From the NCBI GenBank assembly GCA_022360815.1, contig JAKSCC010000192.1, positions 1 through 46,569 of the forward strand: 46,569 nt of DNA, in the 5' to 3' direction. The stretch is from Desulfobacterales bacterium (GTDB taxonomy: Bacteria > Desulfobacterota > Desulfobacteria > Desulfobacterales > Desulfolunaceae). Below the pieces are notes generated by a model, which did not search any database, was not told the origin of the DNA, and saw nothing but the letters and a program-made list of their open reading frames with translations. Shown here one piece after another: positions 16,456-25,310 of the stretch. Each line of letters starts with the position of its first letter. Position 1 is the first letter of the stretch. The translations under genes were made by a program, and so were the position numbers.

Positions 16456-18186
16456 ATGCGACCTTCACGCAGAACAATGTTAACTCTTTCTTTCGTGGCT
16501 CTATCTTTTCTTCTTCCCACCCTTTTATTTGCTGGCCAAGAGGCAGCACGCCATGCCGAACGGTTCACTTTTTTCACCCTTGTGCCCCCACTTGCGGCCA
16601 TTGTTCTGGCCTTTCTTACCAAAAATGTGGTCCTCTCTCTTTTTACAGGAATCCTCTCCGGCACCTTTATGCTCTCACTGGACAAAGGCCTTTTCGCGGC
16701 CCTTCAAAACGCCTTTATCAAGCTCAACCATGAAATCCTCGGTGCTCTGGCAGACCCATGGAATGCTGGCATCGTGCTCCAATGCCTTGCCATCGGCGGA
16801 CTCATCGCCCTGGTCTCCAAGATGGGAGGCGCTCGCGCCATCGCCGAAGCCCTGGCCAAAAAGGCAACCGGTCCCACCAGTTCCCAACTGGCTGCTTGGT
16901 TTATGGGCCTTCTCATCTTTTTTGACGACTACGCAAACTCTCTCACCGTGGGACCTATCATGAGACCGGTCACCGACCGAATGAAAGTCTCCAGAGAAAA
17001 GCTTGCCTTTATTATCGACGCGACAGCCGCCCCCATTGCAGGCATTGCCCTTATCTCCACCTGGGTGGCTTATGAGATCGGCCTTATCAAAGATGGTTAC
17101 GCCGGCTTGGTAGCCGACAGACTCATCGATACCGCGCCCAACGCCTACGGACTTTTTGTTGAAACCATACCCTTTCGCTTCTACAACATCCTTATTCTCG
17201 TCTTTGTGGTGGCAAGTGCGCTCATGCTTCGAGAATTCGGCCCCATGTTCAAGGCCGAGCACCGAACCCGCACCACAGGAAAGGTTTTAGATGACCACGC
17301 CAAACCCATGGTAGCAGACGAGTCCATCAACCTCCAACCCGATGAGGGGGTCTTCTTAAGCATCTGGAATGCCATTGTTCCCATCATGACTTTAATTATT
17401 GGTGCTTTTGTGGGCTTCTATTTTAACGGTAGAGGCAGCATCATGGGCGGTGACGACCAAGCGCTCATCACCATTTTCACGGACTCTCCTCTCTCCTTTA
17501 CCGCCATTCGCGAGGCCTTCGGTGCTTCAGATGCATCCATCGTTCTTTTTGAAGCAGCCCTTTTTGCCGGGATGGTTGCCATCATCATGGGAGTGACCCA
17601 GCGCATCTTTACCATTGAGACCGCCGTGGATACTTGGGTTCAGGGGGTAAAGTCCCTTGTCATTACCGGTGTCATCCTTCTGCTCGCCTGGTCTTTAAGC
17701 TCTGTCATCAAGCAGCTGGGCACCGCCACCTATCTGGTCTCCATTCTCTCGGACTCCATTCCACCTTTTACGCTCCCCTCCATCATCTTTATTTTGGGCT
17801 CTCTAATCTCCTTTGCCACGGGTACCTCCTATGGCACCATGGGAATCTTGATGCCCCTGGCCATCCCCCTAGCCTTTTCCATCAACCCGGACTCCAGTTA
17901 CATGCTCATGAACATCGGAGCCGTTCTCACCGGGGCTATTTTTGGGGATCACTGCTCGCCCATCTCCGACACCACAATTCTCTCTTCCATGGGTGCCGCC
18001 TGCGACCACATTGATCACACCCGCACTCAACTGGTTTATGCCCTTACCGTGGCTGCCATCACCGTGGTGGTGGGATACCTTCCGGCAGGCCTCGGCCTCT
18101 CACCTGTTGTTGTTCTCCCTTTGGGTATGGCAGCGGTTATTGGTACCCTCTATTTTGTGGGTAAACCTGTCGATGGTTCCCAGTAA
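16456..18186 (+). CDS. NhaC-family Na+/H+ antiporter
   Basis: This is a 576-residue polytopic inner-membrane protein with about 12 helices. The N-terminus is a hydrophobic signal-like helix (TMLTLSFVALSFLLPTLLF). Family landmarks are FFDDYANSLTVGPIMRP in the first half and ATGTSYGTMGILMPLAIP and GDHCSPISDTTILSS in the second. These acidic and Ser/Thr-rich re-entrant motifs typify the NhaC/ion transporter superfamily. ATG 16456 is chosen because GAGGAG sits 7 nt upstream; that same stretch includes a spurious TTG. Exchange of Na+ for protons is the likely role; related proteins exchange organic acids or amines, so the substrate is not certain. Confidence 0.9.
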   Translation: MRPSRRTMLTLSFVALSFLLPTLLFAGQEAARHAERFTFFTLVPPLAAIVLAFLTKNVVLSLFTGILSGTFMLSLDKGLFAALQNAFIKLNHEILGALADPWNAGIVLQCLAIGGLIALVSKMGGARAIAEALAKKATGPTSSQLAAWFMGLLIFFDDYANSLTVGPIMRPVTDRMKVSREKLAFIIDATAAPIAGIALISTWVAYEIGLIKDGYAGLVADRLIDTAPNAYGLFVETIPFRFYNILILVFVVASALMLREFGPMFKAEHRTRTTGKVLDDHAKPMVADESINLQPDEGVFLSIWNAIVPIMTLIIGAFVGFYFNGRGSIMGGDDQALITIFTDSPLSFTAIREAFGASDASIVLFEAALFAGMVAIIMGVTQRIFTIETAVDTWVQGVKSLVITGVILLLAWSLSSVIKQLGTATYLVSILSDSIPPFTLPSIIFILGSLISFATGTSYGTMGILMPLAIPLAFSINPDSSYMLMNIGAVLTGAIFGDHCSPISDTTILSSMGAACDHIDHTRTQLVYALTVAAITVVVGYLPAGLGLSPVVVLPLGMAAVIGTLYFVGKPVDGSQ

Positions 18187-18630
18187 ACGTTTGACTCTCG
18201 GCTGTGGTCGCCATATGCGGCCGCAGCTGTCTCCGTGAATGCCAAAGACACCTCTGTGTCATCCTCTTTTTTGAGACACACACCAAACGGAGCTAACCCC
18301 GCTTATAAACAATGTTATATTCACATTAAAACCAGGGCAGTGGTCCCCCTTTTCACGGTTGTGCCGTCTATCTGTCTTGATATCTCAACCCAAACCAGGC
18401 ACACTCCAAAAAAGAGATCCTTCTCAAATTCCAACCAAAAGCAGGTACACTTCGTATCCCTGCGTCTCCAACAGCCCATCTGGCACACATCTTGTATTGA
18501 TTGTTCATTATATTCCGGTATGCTGAGACCCACACTCTCTCAGCTGTGCCACACCTCTGATCAATGGAGTCTTTTTCCATGGTTCTGAAGCAATACGTTC
18601 AGACCACGACATTCCGGCAGGAGAGATAAT
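18187..18630. other. gene-free stretch after antiporter
   Basis: No supported gene lies here. There is an 11-bp hairpin with two G-U pairs (GCTGTGGTCGC at 18201-18211 with GCGGCCGCAGC at 18217-18227) without a T tail, possibly the end of the antiporter transcript. A near sigma-54 promoter match lies at 18481-18496. A run GCAGGTACACTT at 18441 recurs in the repeat element at 41886-41992, which may be chance. Confidence 0.4.
18481..18496 (+). promoter_or_regulatory. weak sigma-54 promoter-like site
   Basis: TGGCAC, five bases, then TTGTA: the -24 half is perfect and the -12 half has GT in place of the nearly invariant GC. It is 135 nt upstream of the 69-aa gene. The mismatch makes it doubtful. 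Confidence 0.25.
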
Positions 18631-18840
18631 GTGAAAGCGTGTGACAGCAACATCAAAGAGACCCTTGCTTTGGTTAAGCAGATGATTGAGCTTGCCGAAA
18701 AGGGGGATCTGGAACGCGAAGACAACGGATGCGGTATTCTTTACGGCATTCTTCGGGATGCGGCTTACAAAATCAAGCAGGTGGCCGAAATGGAGCGCGA
18801 AGCCCATATCAAAAAAGGGTGGTGGGACGAACCCCACTGA
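18631..18840 (+). CDS. hypothetical protein, 69 aa
   Basis: This is a small helical protein. GTG at 18631 is preceded by AGGAG at 7 nt. Residues 5-30 form an amphipathic helix (IKETLALVKQMIELAEKGD). A Cys-Gly (DNGCGILYGIL) follows, then a second charged helix and a Trp-Trp pair near the C-terminus (KKGWWDEP). It has no signal or membrane segment and I recognise no family. The terminator just after it supports an independent short transcript. Confidence 0.6.
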   Translation: MKACDSNIKETLALVKQMIELAEKGDLEREDNGCGILYGILRDAAYKIKQVAEMEREAHIKKGWWDEPH

Positions 18841-18876
18841 GCCACACTGCGCAAAGCCCATACCACATCCTTCGAG

Positions 18877-18905
18877 AAAACCGGTGCTCTTTATGTACCG
18901 GTTTT
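18877..18905 (+). terminator. Rho-independent terminator after the 69-aa gene
   Basis: AAAACCGGT (18877-18885) pairs with ACCGGTTTT (18897-18905), with a short T run ending the arm. The loop is 11 nt. The stretch 18906-19159 shows no gene and no strong promoter. Confidence 0.65.
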
Positions 18906-19159
18906 TCGGCCCCTTCACCCTACTTTTTTATCTGCACCCTTAAGCCTTGATGGCTCTGCAAAAAATCGGCTTACGCCATCCCCCCTAACAACCGTTAAAG
19001 CCACCGGCTCATCCAACCGCAAGCCCTTGTGGTCTCGACCCACCGCATTTTGGATTCTTACGATTTCATTAAAACGTAAACTGTAACTTTTTTTCACCTG
19101 TTGAATCTTCACGATAGAAAGCGTTATTCCATGGCCCTTTTCCCCACAGGAGTATGGTG

Positions 19160-20536
19160 ATGAAGCGACACCTCTTTTGGATTCTGGCAATTGCCCTTCT
19201 ATTCCCTCAAAATAGTGCCCTGGGCCAGATCCCCTCCTTAACTCTTTTTGAGGCGATAAAAATCGCCAAAGAGGAGAACCCCGATCTGGCCGTGGCCAAA
19301 GAGCGACTCGCAAGCGCTGAAGCGTTAACGCAAAAGGCAAAATCCTCGTTTTGGCCGCATCTCTTCCTCTACACAGAGGTTCTACGCGCCGATGCCCCTT
19401 CCGTCGCCTTATTTAAGACCATAGACCAGCGCCTCTTTCAGAGCGGCACAGACTTCAACACACCCGGTGTAATCGAAAATATTGAAGCTGGTGCCGCCAT
19501 GCACTTTCAGCTGTATAATGGCGGGCGAAACGCCCTGACACTTCAAAGTGCCAGAGAAAGGGTCTCTGCCATTCGAGCTTCCCAGGTTACCCTGAGTCAA
19601 AACCTCACCCAACAAGTGATTGAAGCTTGGTATGACACCCTCTCTTCCCAACGTTTCATCGCCATTGCCAGGGAATCGGTCAAAACCGTTCAGTCTCAGC
19701 TCCAGACTATGAAAGTGAGGTACCAAGGCGGAAGTGTTCTCAAATCCGATCTTCTCTCTCTTAACGTACGACTGGCCGAGGCTGAAGAACAGCTTCTGGC
19801 AAGCCAGAATCGGTTGAAGCTCTCCCGGGCCGCCCTTTTCACCCTCATGGGAAAAGAGCCCGACGCGCCCATCGCCATCAACCAGGACACACCCCTTGCC
19901 GCCTGGAAACCGCCCCCCTACCTTCAAGGCGTTGAGGCGGCCCTTGCCAGACGAAGCGAAGTCGCCCAATCCCGCGCATGGCTGCGCCAGGCCTCCCATC
20001 AGATAAAAATAGCCCAAAGCGGACACCTGCCGACCATTCGCCTTTCAACCCAGCTCTATACCGATGATGAAGGATTGAAACACAACGCAAACAGAGCCAA
20101 CTGGTCGGTGGGGCTCCGCATGGACCTTCCTCTATTCTCTGGTTTTTCCGTTCAAGCACAAACCGAAGAAGCCTTTGCTCGAAAGCAAGAACTCAAAAGC
20201 CTTCTCAAAAAAAAACTTCTCACCATTCGCCTGGAAGTAAAAAACGCTTACCTTCGCTATAACGAAGCAATCAAAAGGCACGAAGTGGTCCAAAAAGCCG
20301 TGGCCATGGCTGAAGAGTCCCTCATGCTGGTAAAACGTCAATATCAGGGTGGTTCGGCCACCATCACCCGATACCTTGAAGCTGAGCTGGCACGCAACCG
20401 TGCCCGCATTCGAGAAACCGCAGCTTACTTTGAGATGCAAAAAGCCCTGGCTGCCATCGCTCGGGCCACCGCCAGTAAAAACCAAGGCATAGGGTCTCTT
20501 TTTGCCCCTCCGTTCAACGGGAGAAAAACGCCATGA
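19160..20536 (+). CDS. TolC-family outer-membrane efflux channel
   Basis: This is a 458-residue protein with a Sec signal peptide (HLFWILAIALLFPQNSALGQ). Two repeated OEP domains follow, each of long amphipathic helices with the typical NPDLAVAKERLASAEAL and NAYLRYNEAIKRHEVVQ stretches. It forms the trimeric outer-membrane duct for the pump encoded two genes downstream. ATG 19160 is used because AGGAG at 19148-19152 is 7 nt away; ATG 19154 almost touches it. The stop overlaps the adaptor gene by 4 bp, so the three genes form one operon. No regulator gene is adjacent. Confidence 0.92.
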   Translation: MKRHLFWILAIALLFPQNSALGQIPSLTLFEAIKIAKEENPDLAVAKERLASAEALTQKAKSSFWPHLFLYTEVLRADAPSVALFKTIDQRLFQSGTDFNTPGVIENIEAGAAMHFQLYNGGRNALTLQSARERVSAIRASQVTLSQNLTQQVIEAWYDTLSSQRFIAIARESVKTVQSQLQTMKVRYQGGSVLKSDLLSLNVRLAEAEEQLLASQNRLKLSRAALFTLMGKEPDAPIAINQDTPLAAWKPPPYLQGVEAALARRSEVAQSRAWLRQASHQIKIAQSGHLPTIRLSTQLYTDDEGLKHNANRANWSVGLRMDLPLFSGFSVQAQTEEAFARKQELKSLLKKKLLTIRLEVKNAYLRYNEAIKRHEVVQKAVAMAEESLMLVKRQYQGGSATITRYLEAELARNRARIRETAAYFEMQKALAAIARATASKNQGIGSLFAPPFNGRKTP

Positions 20537-21651
20537 ATCACCATTTCCATCCCTTAAAAAACGTCTTCGTTGTACTGGCCCTTTTTACTCTGGGATGTGG
20601 TCAAGACATCGGCCCGAATACCCCAACTAAAAAGCCCCTGCAGAAGACCCCACCATCCCATGAAACCCAGGCCACCTTGATGCAGGTGGTGCAAACCTAT
20701 GAAGCGGTAGGGACCATTCGCCCGGAGACCGAAACCCTTATTGAGGCTCAAGTCACCGCCAAAATCCAGAAGATTCCGGTAGCCCCCGGAAACACTGTGA
20801 CCAAGGGTGAAATCCTGATCATCTTAGACAACCGGCACCTCGTTTCTCGCTTGGACCAAGCCAAAGCGAGTCACCATGGGGCTGTAGCTGCTCAAAAACA
20901 GGCACACCAAGCCCTGATGGCGACCAAAGCCGGATTTAAAAAAGCCAAATCCGCCTACGATCGAATTCGAGGATTCCACGCCGCCTCTGCCGCCACCGAG
21001 CAGCAGTTGGAAGAGGCCGAGGCGACCTTTTTAACAGCGGAAGCAGAGGTCCTTCGAGCCAAAGAAGCTCTCTCTGCCGCCAAAAGCCAGATCCGTCAGA
21101 CCAAAGAGGTGGTCAAAGAGGCTCGAATCGCTCTGGGGTATGCCAAGCTCAAAGCACCCGAATCCGGAGAGGTGCTCAAAAAAATGGCCGAGGCAGGGGA
21201 TTTGGCACTTCCCGGAAAACCCCTCCTCGTGCTCCGCACCAGCAGGCGTCTTATCTTAGAGGCTTATGTTCGTGAAGGACTTATCGGTACGATCAAGCTC
21301 GGAGACCGCCTGAATGTGGTTCTGACCACCCTTAGCAAGAGTGTCACGGCTGAAATCAAAGAGATCGTCCCCTACGCCGACCCCAAGACCCGCACTTTCC
21401 TTGTCAAAGCCACCCTTCCCTTTGTGGAGGGGCTCTTTCCCGGTATGTACGGAAAACTTCTCGTTCCTGTTGAAACCACTCAGGTGGTTACCCTTCCCCA
21501 AAAGGCCATCACCCGTGTGGGACAGTTGGAACTGGTTCATGTAAAGGTCAACGAGACCTGGCAACAGCGCTATGTCCAGACAGGAGACCGCCTTGGAGAT
21601 CGAGTGGAGGTACTCACGGGCCTAAAGCCCGGGGAAAAAGTGGGGTACTGA
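20533..21651 (+). CDS. RND efflux periplasmic adaptor lipoprotein
   Basis: This encodes 372 residues. It begins with a lipoprotein signal (VVLALFTLGCGQ; Cys at about residue 22), so it is tethered to a membrane. The order is a beta-barrel start (YEAVGTIRPETE), a split lipoyl domain (IPVAPGNTVTKGEILIILD), a long alpha-helical hairpin rich in Ala/Lys/Glu (residues about 110-205), the second lipoyl half (LKAPESGEVLKKMAEAGD), and a membrane-proximal barrel. This is the HlyD/AcrA membrane-fusion family, which bridges pump and channel. It overlaps the gene before it by 4 bp and the pump gene by 1 bp. Confidence 0.93.
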   Translation: MNHHFHPLKNVFVVLALFTLGCGQDIGPNTPTKKPLQKTPPSHETQATLMQVVQTYEAVGTIRPETETLIEAQVTAKIQKIPVAPGNTVTKGEILIILDNRHLVSRLDQAKASHHGAVAAQKQAHQALMATKAGFKKAKSAYDRIRGFHAASAATEQQLEEAEATFLTAEAEVLRAKEALSAAKSQIRQTKEVVKEARIALGYAKLKAPESGEVLKKMAEAGDLALPGKPLLVLRTSRRLILEAYVREGLIGTIKLGDRLNVVLTTLSKSVTAEIKEIVPYADPKTRTFLVKATLPFVEGLFPGMYGKLLVPVETTQVVTLPQKAITRVGQLELVHVKVNETWQQRYVQTGDRLGDRVEVLTGLKPGEKVGY

Positions 21652-24600
21652 TGATGGAGACAGAAAAAAGTGCACGGGTCCACTCTTTTGTGAAACCATT
21701 TCTCACCTCAAGGCTCTCGGGGGTCGTGGTGGCAGCCGCCTTGATTCTGGGAATTGCCGCCATCTTTCTCACCCCTCGGGAAGAGGAGCCCCAGATTGTG
21801 GTTCCCCTGGCTGACATCTACGTTCAGGCCCCCGGAGCCAGTGCCGAAGAAGTTGAAAAGCTTGTGGCCACACCCCTGGAAAAACTTCTCTGGCAAATCG
21901 ACGGAGTGGAATACGTCTATTCCATGGCCCAACGCGATAGGGCGGTGGTCACCGTTCGCTTCTTTGTTGGAGAAGACCGGGAGGCGTCTCTGGTCAAGCT
22001 CTACACCAAAATAGAGATGAACATCGACAAGGTGGCCCCTCTTATTCGGCACTGGGTGGTCAAGCCGGTGGAGATTGACGATGTCCCCATTTTAGGGCTC
22101 ACCCTCTACTCTGAAACCCATACCGATCACCAACTTCGCCGCGTGGGAGAAGAGCTTCTGGCAAGACTCTCTGAGGTAAAAAACGTTTCAGGAACTCAGA
22201 TCGTGGGCGGCCGAAAGCGCGAGGTGCGTGTCTCTCTTCTTCCTGAACGCATGAAAGGATTTGGTGTTTCTCTAATAGAGGTCAACCAAACTCTTGCCGC
22301 AAGTGACGCATCGGTAACAGCAGGCTTTTTTAACCGCACCAACACCCGATTCGATGTCACCAGCTCTTCGTTTTTAAAGCATATTGATGAGGTAAGGCAG
22401 CTTGTGGTGGGGGTGCATGCAGGCAGACCCGTCTACCTAAGCGATGTGGCCACCATTGAAGATGGGCCGCAAGAGGCCCAAAGCTACTCTCGCCTGGGCT
22501 TTTCCTGGATGACTCGAGCCCAAAAGGGCATCACAGGCCCTGAACGCTCTTTTCCTGCCGTCACCCTTGCCATCGCCAAAAAAAAGGGAACCAATGCTGT
22601 CACCGTTTCAAAGGACCTGCTCAAAAAACTGGATGTCCTTGAAAAAGAGATTCTCCCCCATGGCATGAAGATCCAGGTGACACGAAACCACGGCCAGACA
22701 GCGCAAGACAAGGTCAACGGTCTTTTGCGTTCCCTTGCCTTTGCCATCGCCTCGGTGGTCACTCTTCTTGTCATTGCCCTGGGCTGGAGAGAGGCTCTGG
22801 TGGTGGCCGTTGCCGTGCCCATCAGCTTCTCTCTTGCCCTTTTCGTCAACTACGTCTTTGGATACACCATCAACCGGGTCACCCTTTTTGCTCTGATTCT
22901 CTCCCTTGGTCTGGTAGTAGACGACCCCATCACCAATGTGGAGAACATTCAGCGCCACATGGCCCATGGCACCCGAAATGCCATCGATGCCACTCTTTTT
23001 GCCATCCAAGAGGTCCTCTCTCCAGTTATCATGAGCACCATCGCCATTATTGTGTGCTTTACCCCGCTCTTTTTCATCACCGGTATGATGGGCCCTTACA
23101 TGGCCCCCATGGCCATCATGGTGCCACTTACCGTTACCTTTTCAACTCTTTTGGCCCTCACCATCGTCCCTTGGATGACTTACATCCTGCTAAAGGACGT
23201 AAAAGTCACACAAAAAAAAGCGATCAAAAGTAGAGCTAAAAATCTCTTTATTAGCGGTTACAAAAAACTCATCCGGTTCTTTCTTGGAAAATCTTCCAGA
23301 CGAAAAGCTCTGGCAGTAGGTGTGGTAGCGCTTTTCATCGCCTCGGCTCTTCTGGTAGGCTTTGGCTTTGTCCCCTTAAAACTCCTTCCCTTTGATAACA
23401 AAAATGAGTTTCAACTTGTCATCGACATGCCCGAAGGGACCACCCTCGAGGCCACCGATGCAGCAGTCAGGCGCTTTGAAATCTTTTTAAAACAGGTTCC
23501 CGAAGTGACCGCCATCGCCACCTACACGGGGACCAGTTCTCCCATGGACTTCAACGGCATGGTGCGCCACTACTACCTAAGACAAAAAGCCCACCTGGCA
23601 GACATTCGTGTCAATCTTGCGGATAAAGGTTCGCGAAAAATGCAGAGTCACGCCATTGTTCTGCGCCTGAGAAAAGAGCTGGAGGCCATTGCCAGGGAGG
23701 TGGGGGCCCATTTAAAAATTGTGGAGGCCCCTCCTGGCCCACCGGTCCTCTCCACCCTTGTGGCAGAGGTGTATGGAAAGGCTGAAACCCCTTATGCGCA
23801 TCTCATTGCCGCTGCAACCCGCATCGCTCAAACCATGCAGCAAGAACCCTTTGTTACCGATATAGACACCACAGCCGAAGCGCCCCATGCCCGTGTTGAG
23901 ATAAATGTGGACCGGGAAAAGGCGGCACTCCACGGAGTCGCCACGCGAGAGATTCTCGATACCCTGGCAACCGCTTCCGGCGGGGAAGCACCAGCCCAGC
24001 TTCATCTCCGGGGGGAAAGATCCCCTCTTCACATTCGCATCACACTGCCCAGAGCCAGCCGCTCCGGCCTTTCGGCACTGCGCAATATCCCGGTAAAGGC
24101 TGCCGATGGAAACATGGTTCCCTTTGCGGAAATCACCACCCTCAGCCACATGCCCCAAGAACAGCCCATCCTCCACAAAAACCTGGAAAGAGTTGTCTTT
24201 GTCACGGCAGAAATGGCAGGAAGAGCGCCTGCCGAGGCGGTCCTTTCTCTTCAAGCCAAACTGAAAGACGCCTTTAAAGAGAAAGGCATTGGCATCAAGT
24301 GGAGAGGAGAGGGAGAGTGGAAAATCACCATTCGCGTCTTTCGAGACATGGGCCTTGCCTTTGCAGCGGCTCTTTTTGGTATTTACATTCTTCTGGTCAT
24401 TCAGTCTGGCTCTTTTTCCATGCCCGTGCTCATCATGATGGCCATTCCTTTAACTCTTCTGGGCATCATGCCCGGGTTTTTTCTTTTAAACACTTTGGCG
24501 GGGCAGCAGGTAGGAGGCTACGTAAATCCCATCTTTTTCACCGCCACCAGCATGATTGGAATGATCGCCTTGGGCGGCATCGTCATTCGAAACGCACTGG

Positions 24601-24866
24601 TTCTCATCGAGTTTATCCAAGACGCAGTAAACGAAGGGATGGACCTTACCCCAGCGGTGCTGGAAAGCGGTGCCAAAAGGCTGCGTCCCATTGTGCTCAC
24701 AGCACTTACCACAGCCATTGGGGCCATTCCCATCACCTTTGACCCGGTTTTCTCCGGCCTTGCCTGGGCCCTTATTTTCGGCCTTTTCGCCTCCACCCTT
24801 TTTACCCTTGTGGTGATACCGGTCACCTATTTTTCCCTCTTTTCAAAAAGAACGCCTGAAAAGTGA
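21651..24866 (+). CDS. RND efflux pump permease subunit
   Basis: This is a 1071-residue inner-membrane proton antiporter of the AcrB/MMPL-RND class, with 12 helices and two large periplasmic loops. The proton-relay aspartates in TM4 are kept (Asp424-Asp425 in LVVDDPITNVEN). In TM10, where AcrB has Lys940, this protein has Arg980 (GIVIRNALVLIEF). ATG 21651 overlaps the adaptor stop (TGATG). The substrate could be drugs, solvents, lipids or metals. The lack of Met/His-rich metal sites at the porter cleft is not decisive. The set of channel, adaptor and pump is complete. Confidence 0.94.
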   Translation: MMETEKSARVHSFVKPFLTSRLSGVVVAAALILGIAAIFLTPREEEPQIVVPLADIYVQAPGASAEEVEKLVATPLEKLLWQIDGVEYVYSMAQRDRAVVTVRFFVGEDREASLVKLYTKIEMNIDKVAPLIRHWVVKPVEIDDVPILGLTLYSETHTDHQLRRVGEELLARLSEVKNVSGTQIVGGRKREVRVSLLPERMKGFGVSLIEVNQTLAASDASVTAGFFNRTNTRFDVTSSSFLKHIDEVRQLVVGVHAGRPVYLSDVATIEDGPQEAQSYSRLGFSWMTRAQKGITGPERSFPAVTLAIAKKKGTNAVTVSKDLLKKLDVLEKEILPHGMKIQVTRNHGQTAQDKVNGLLRSLAFAIASVVTLLVIALGWREALVVAVAVPISFSLALFVNYVFGYTINRVTLFALILSLGLVVDDPITNVENIQRHMAHGTRNAIDATLFAIQEVLSPVIMSTIAIIVCFTPLFFITGMMGPYMAPMAIMVPLTVTFSTLLALTIVPWMTYILLKDVKVTQKKAIKSRAKNLFISGYKKLIRFFLGKSSRRKALAVGVVALFIASALLVGFGFVPLKLLPFDNKNEFQLVIDMPEGTTLEATDAAVRRFEIFLKQVPEVTAIATYTGTSSPMDFNGMVRHYYLRQKAHLADIRVNLADKGSRKMQSHAIVLRLRKELEAIAREVGAHLKIVEAPPGPPVLSTLVAEVYGKAETPYAHLIAAATRIAQTMQQEPFVTDIDTTAEAPHARVEINVDREKAALHGVATREILDTLATASGGEAPAQLHLRGERSPLHIRITLPRASRSGLSALRNIPVKAADGNMVPFAEITTLSHMPQEQPILHKNLERVVFVTAEMAGRAPAEAVLSLQAKLKDAFKEKGIGIKWRGEGEWKITIRVFRDMGLAFAAALFGIYILLVIQSGSFSMPVLIMMAIPLTLLGIMPGFFLLNTLAGQQVGGYVNPIFFTATSMIGMIALGGIVIRNALVLIEFIQDAVNEGMDLTPAVLESGAKRLRPIVLTALTTAIGAIPITFDPVFSGLAWALIFGLFASTLFTLVVIPVTYFSLFSKRTPEK

Positions 24867-25310
24867 CTATAATAAAGAACCTCTCCCTGCGTCACTAAGG
24901 CGGCCTCTGCAACTTTTTAACAAGGCTCCAAAGTCCATCTGTTCCCTTTTAAAAAACGTCTGTGCTATAATAAACGATCCTTTTTTCAGCCACGGCTTCC
25001 TCTTTGTATCTCCGGGGGTCCCTGTATCTTAAACTGTCTCACATAACGAATCTCTTAAAACAGATGCAGGGCACCCACTTCGGCCTCTCTCCTTCACACC
25101 CGTCTGAACCCGTTTTTTTAATCACCAAAAAAATTCCCTTTCATACAAAGCCGTTGGCCCCTCTTTTTTATCCAGTATAAATCAGCTTCTCTCCAAACCA
25201 ACGCCAGGGTTCCCGTGCATGGCATCACCCTTGCAAATTGCTATCATCATGTGCACCACAGACCGGGGGGAGCACCAGACAACCGCCAAAAGCCAGGGAG
25301 TCGCACCCAC
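24867..25310. other. long leader/promoter region before the TVP38-oxidoreductase gene
   Basis: There is no supported gene. A near-perfect extended -10 box (TG, one base, TATAAT) lies at 24963-24971 without a good -35. If used, the leader would be about 330 nt. A second TATAAT-like segment lies near 24868. AGTGAC/GTCACT arms at 24862-24867 and 24891-24896 are a weak dyad. Confidence 0.4.
24963..24971 (+). promoter_or_regulatory. extended -10 promoter candidate
   Basis: TGCTATAAT matches the extended -10 consensus exactly. The -35 region 17 nt upstream is poor, which extended -10 promoters tolerate. It would drive the 25311-30305 gene run. Confidence 0.4.

Noticed and set aside
18481-18496. 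Sigma-54 promoter for the 69-aa gene as a firm call
   Set aside because: The -12 element has GT instead of GC; kept only as a low-confidence feature.
19139-19153. Exact 15-nt match TTCCCCACAGGAGTA with 31960-31974, and a partial copy near 8070
   Set aside because: One or two such matches are expected by chance in 46 kb, and the contexts differ (one contains a ribosome site, the other precedes no start).
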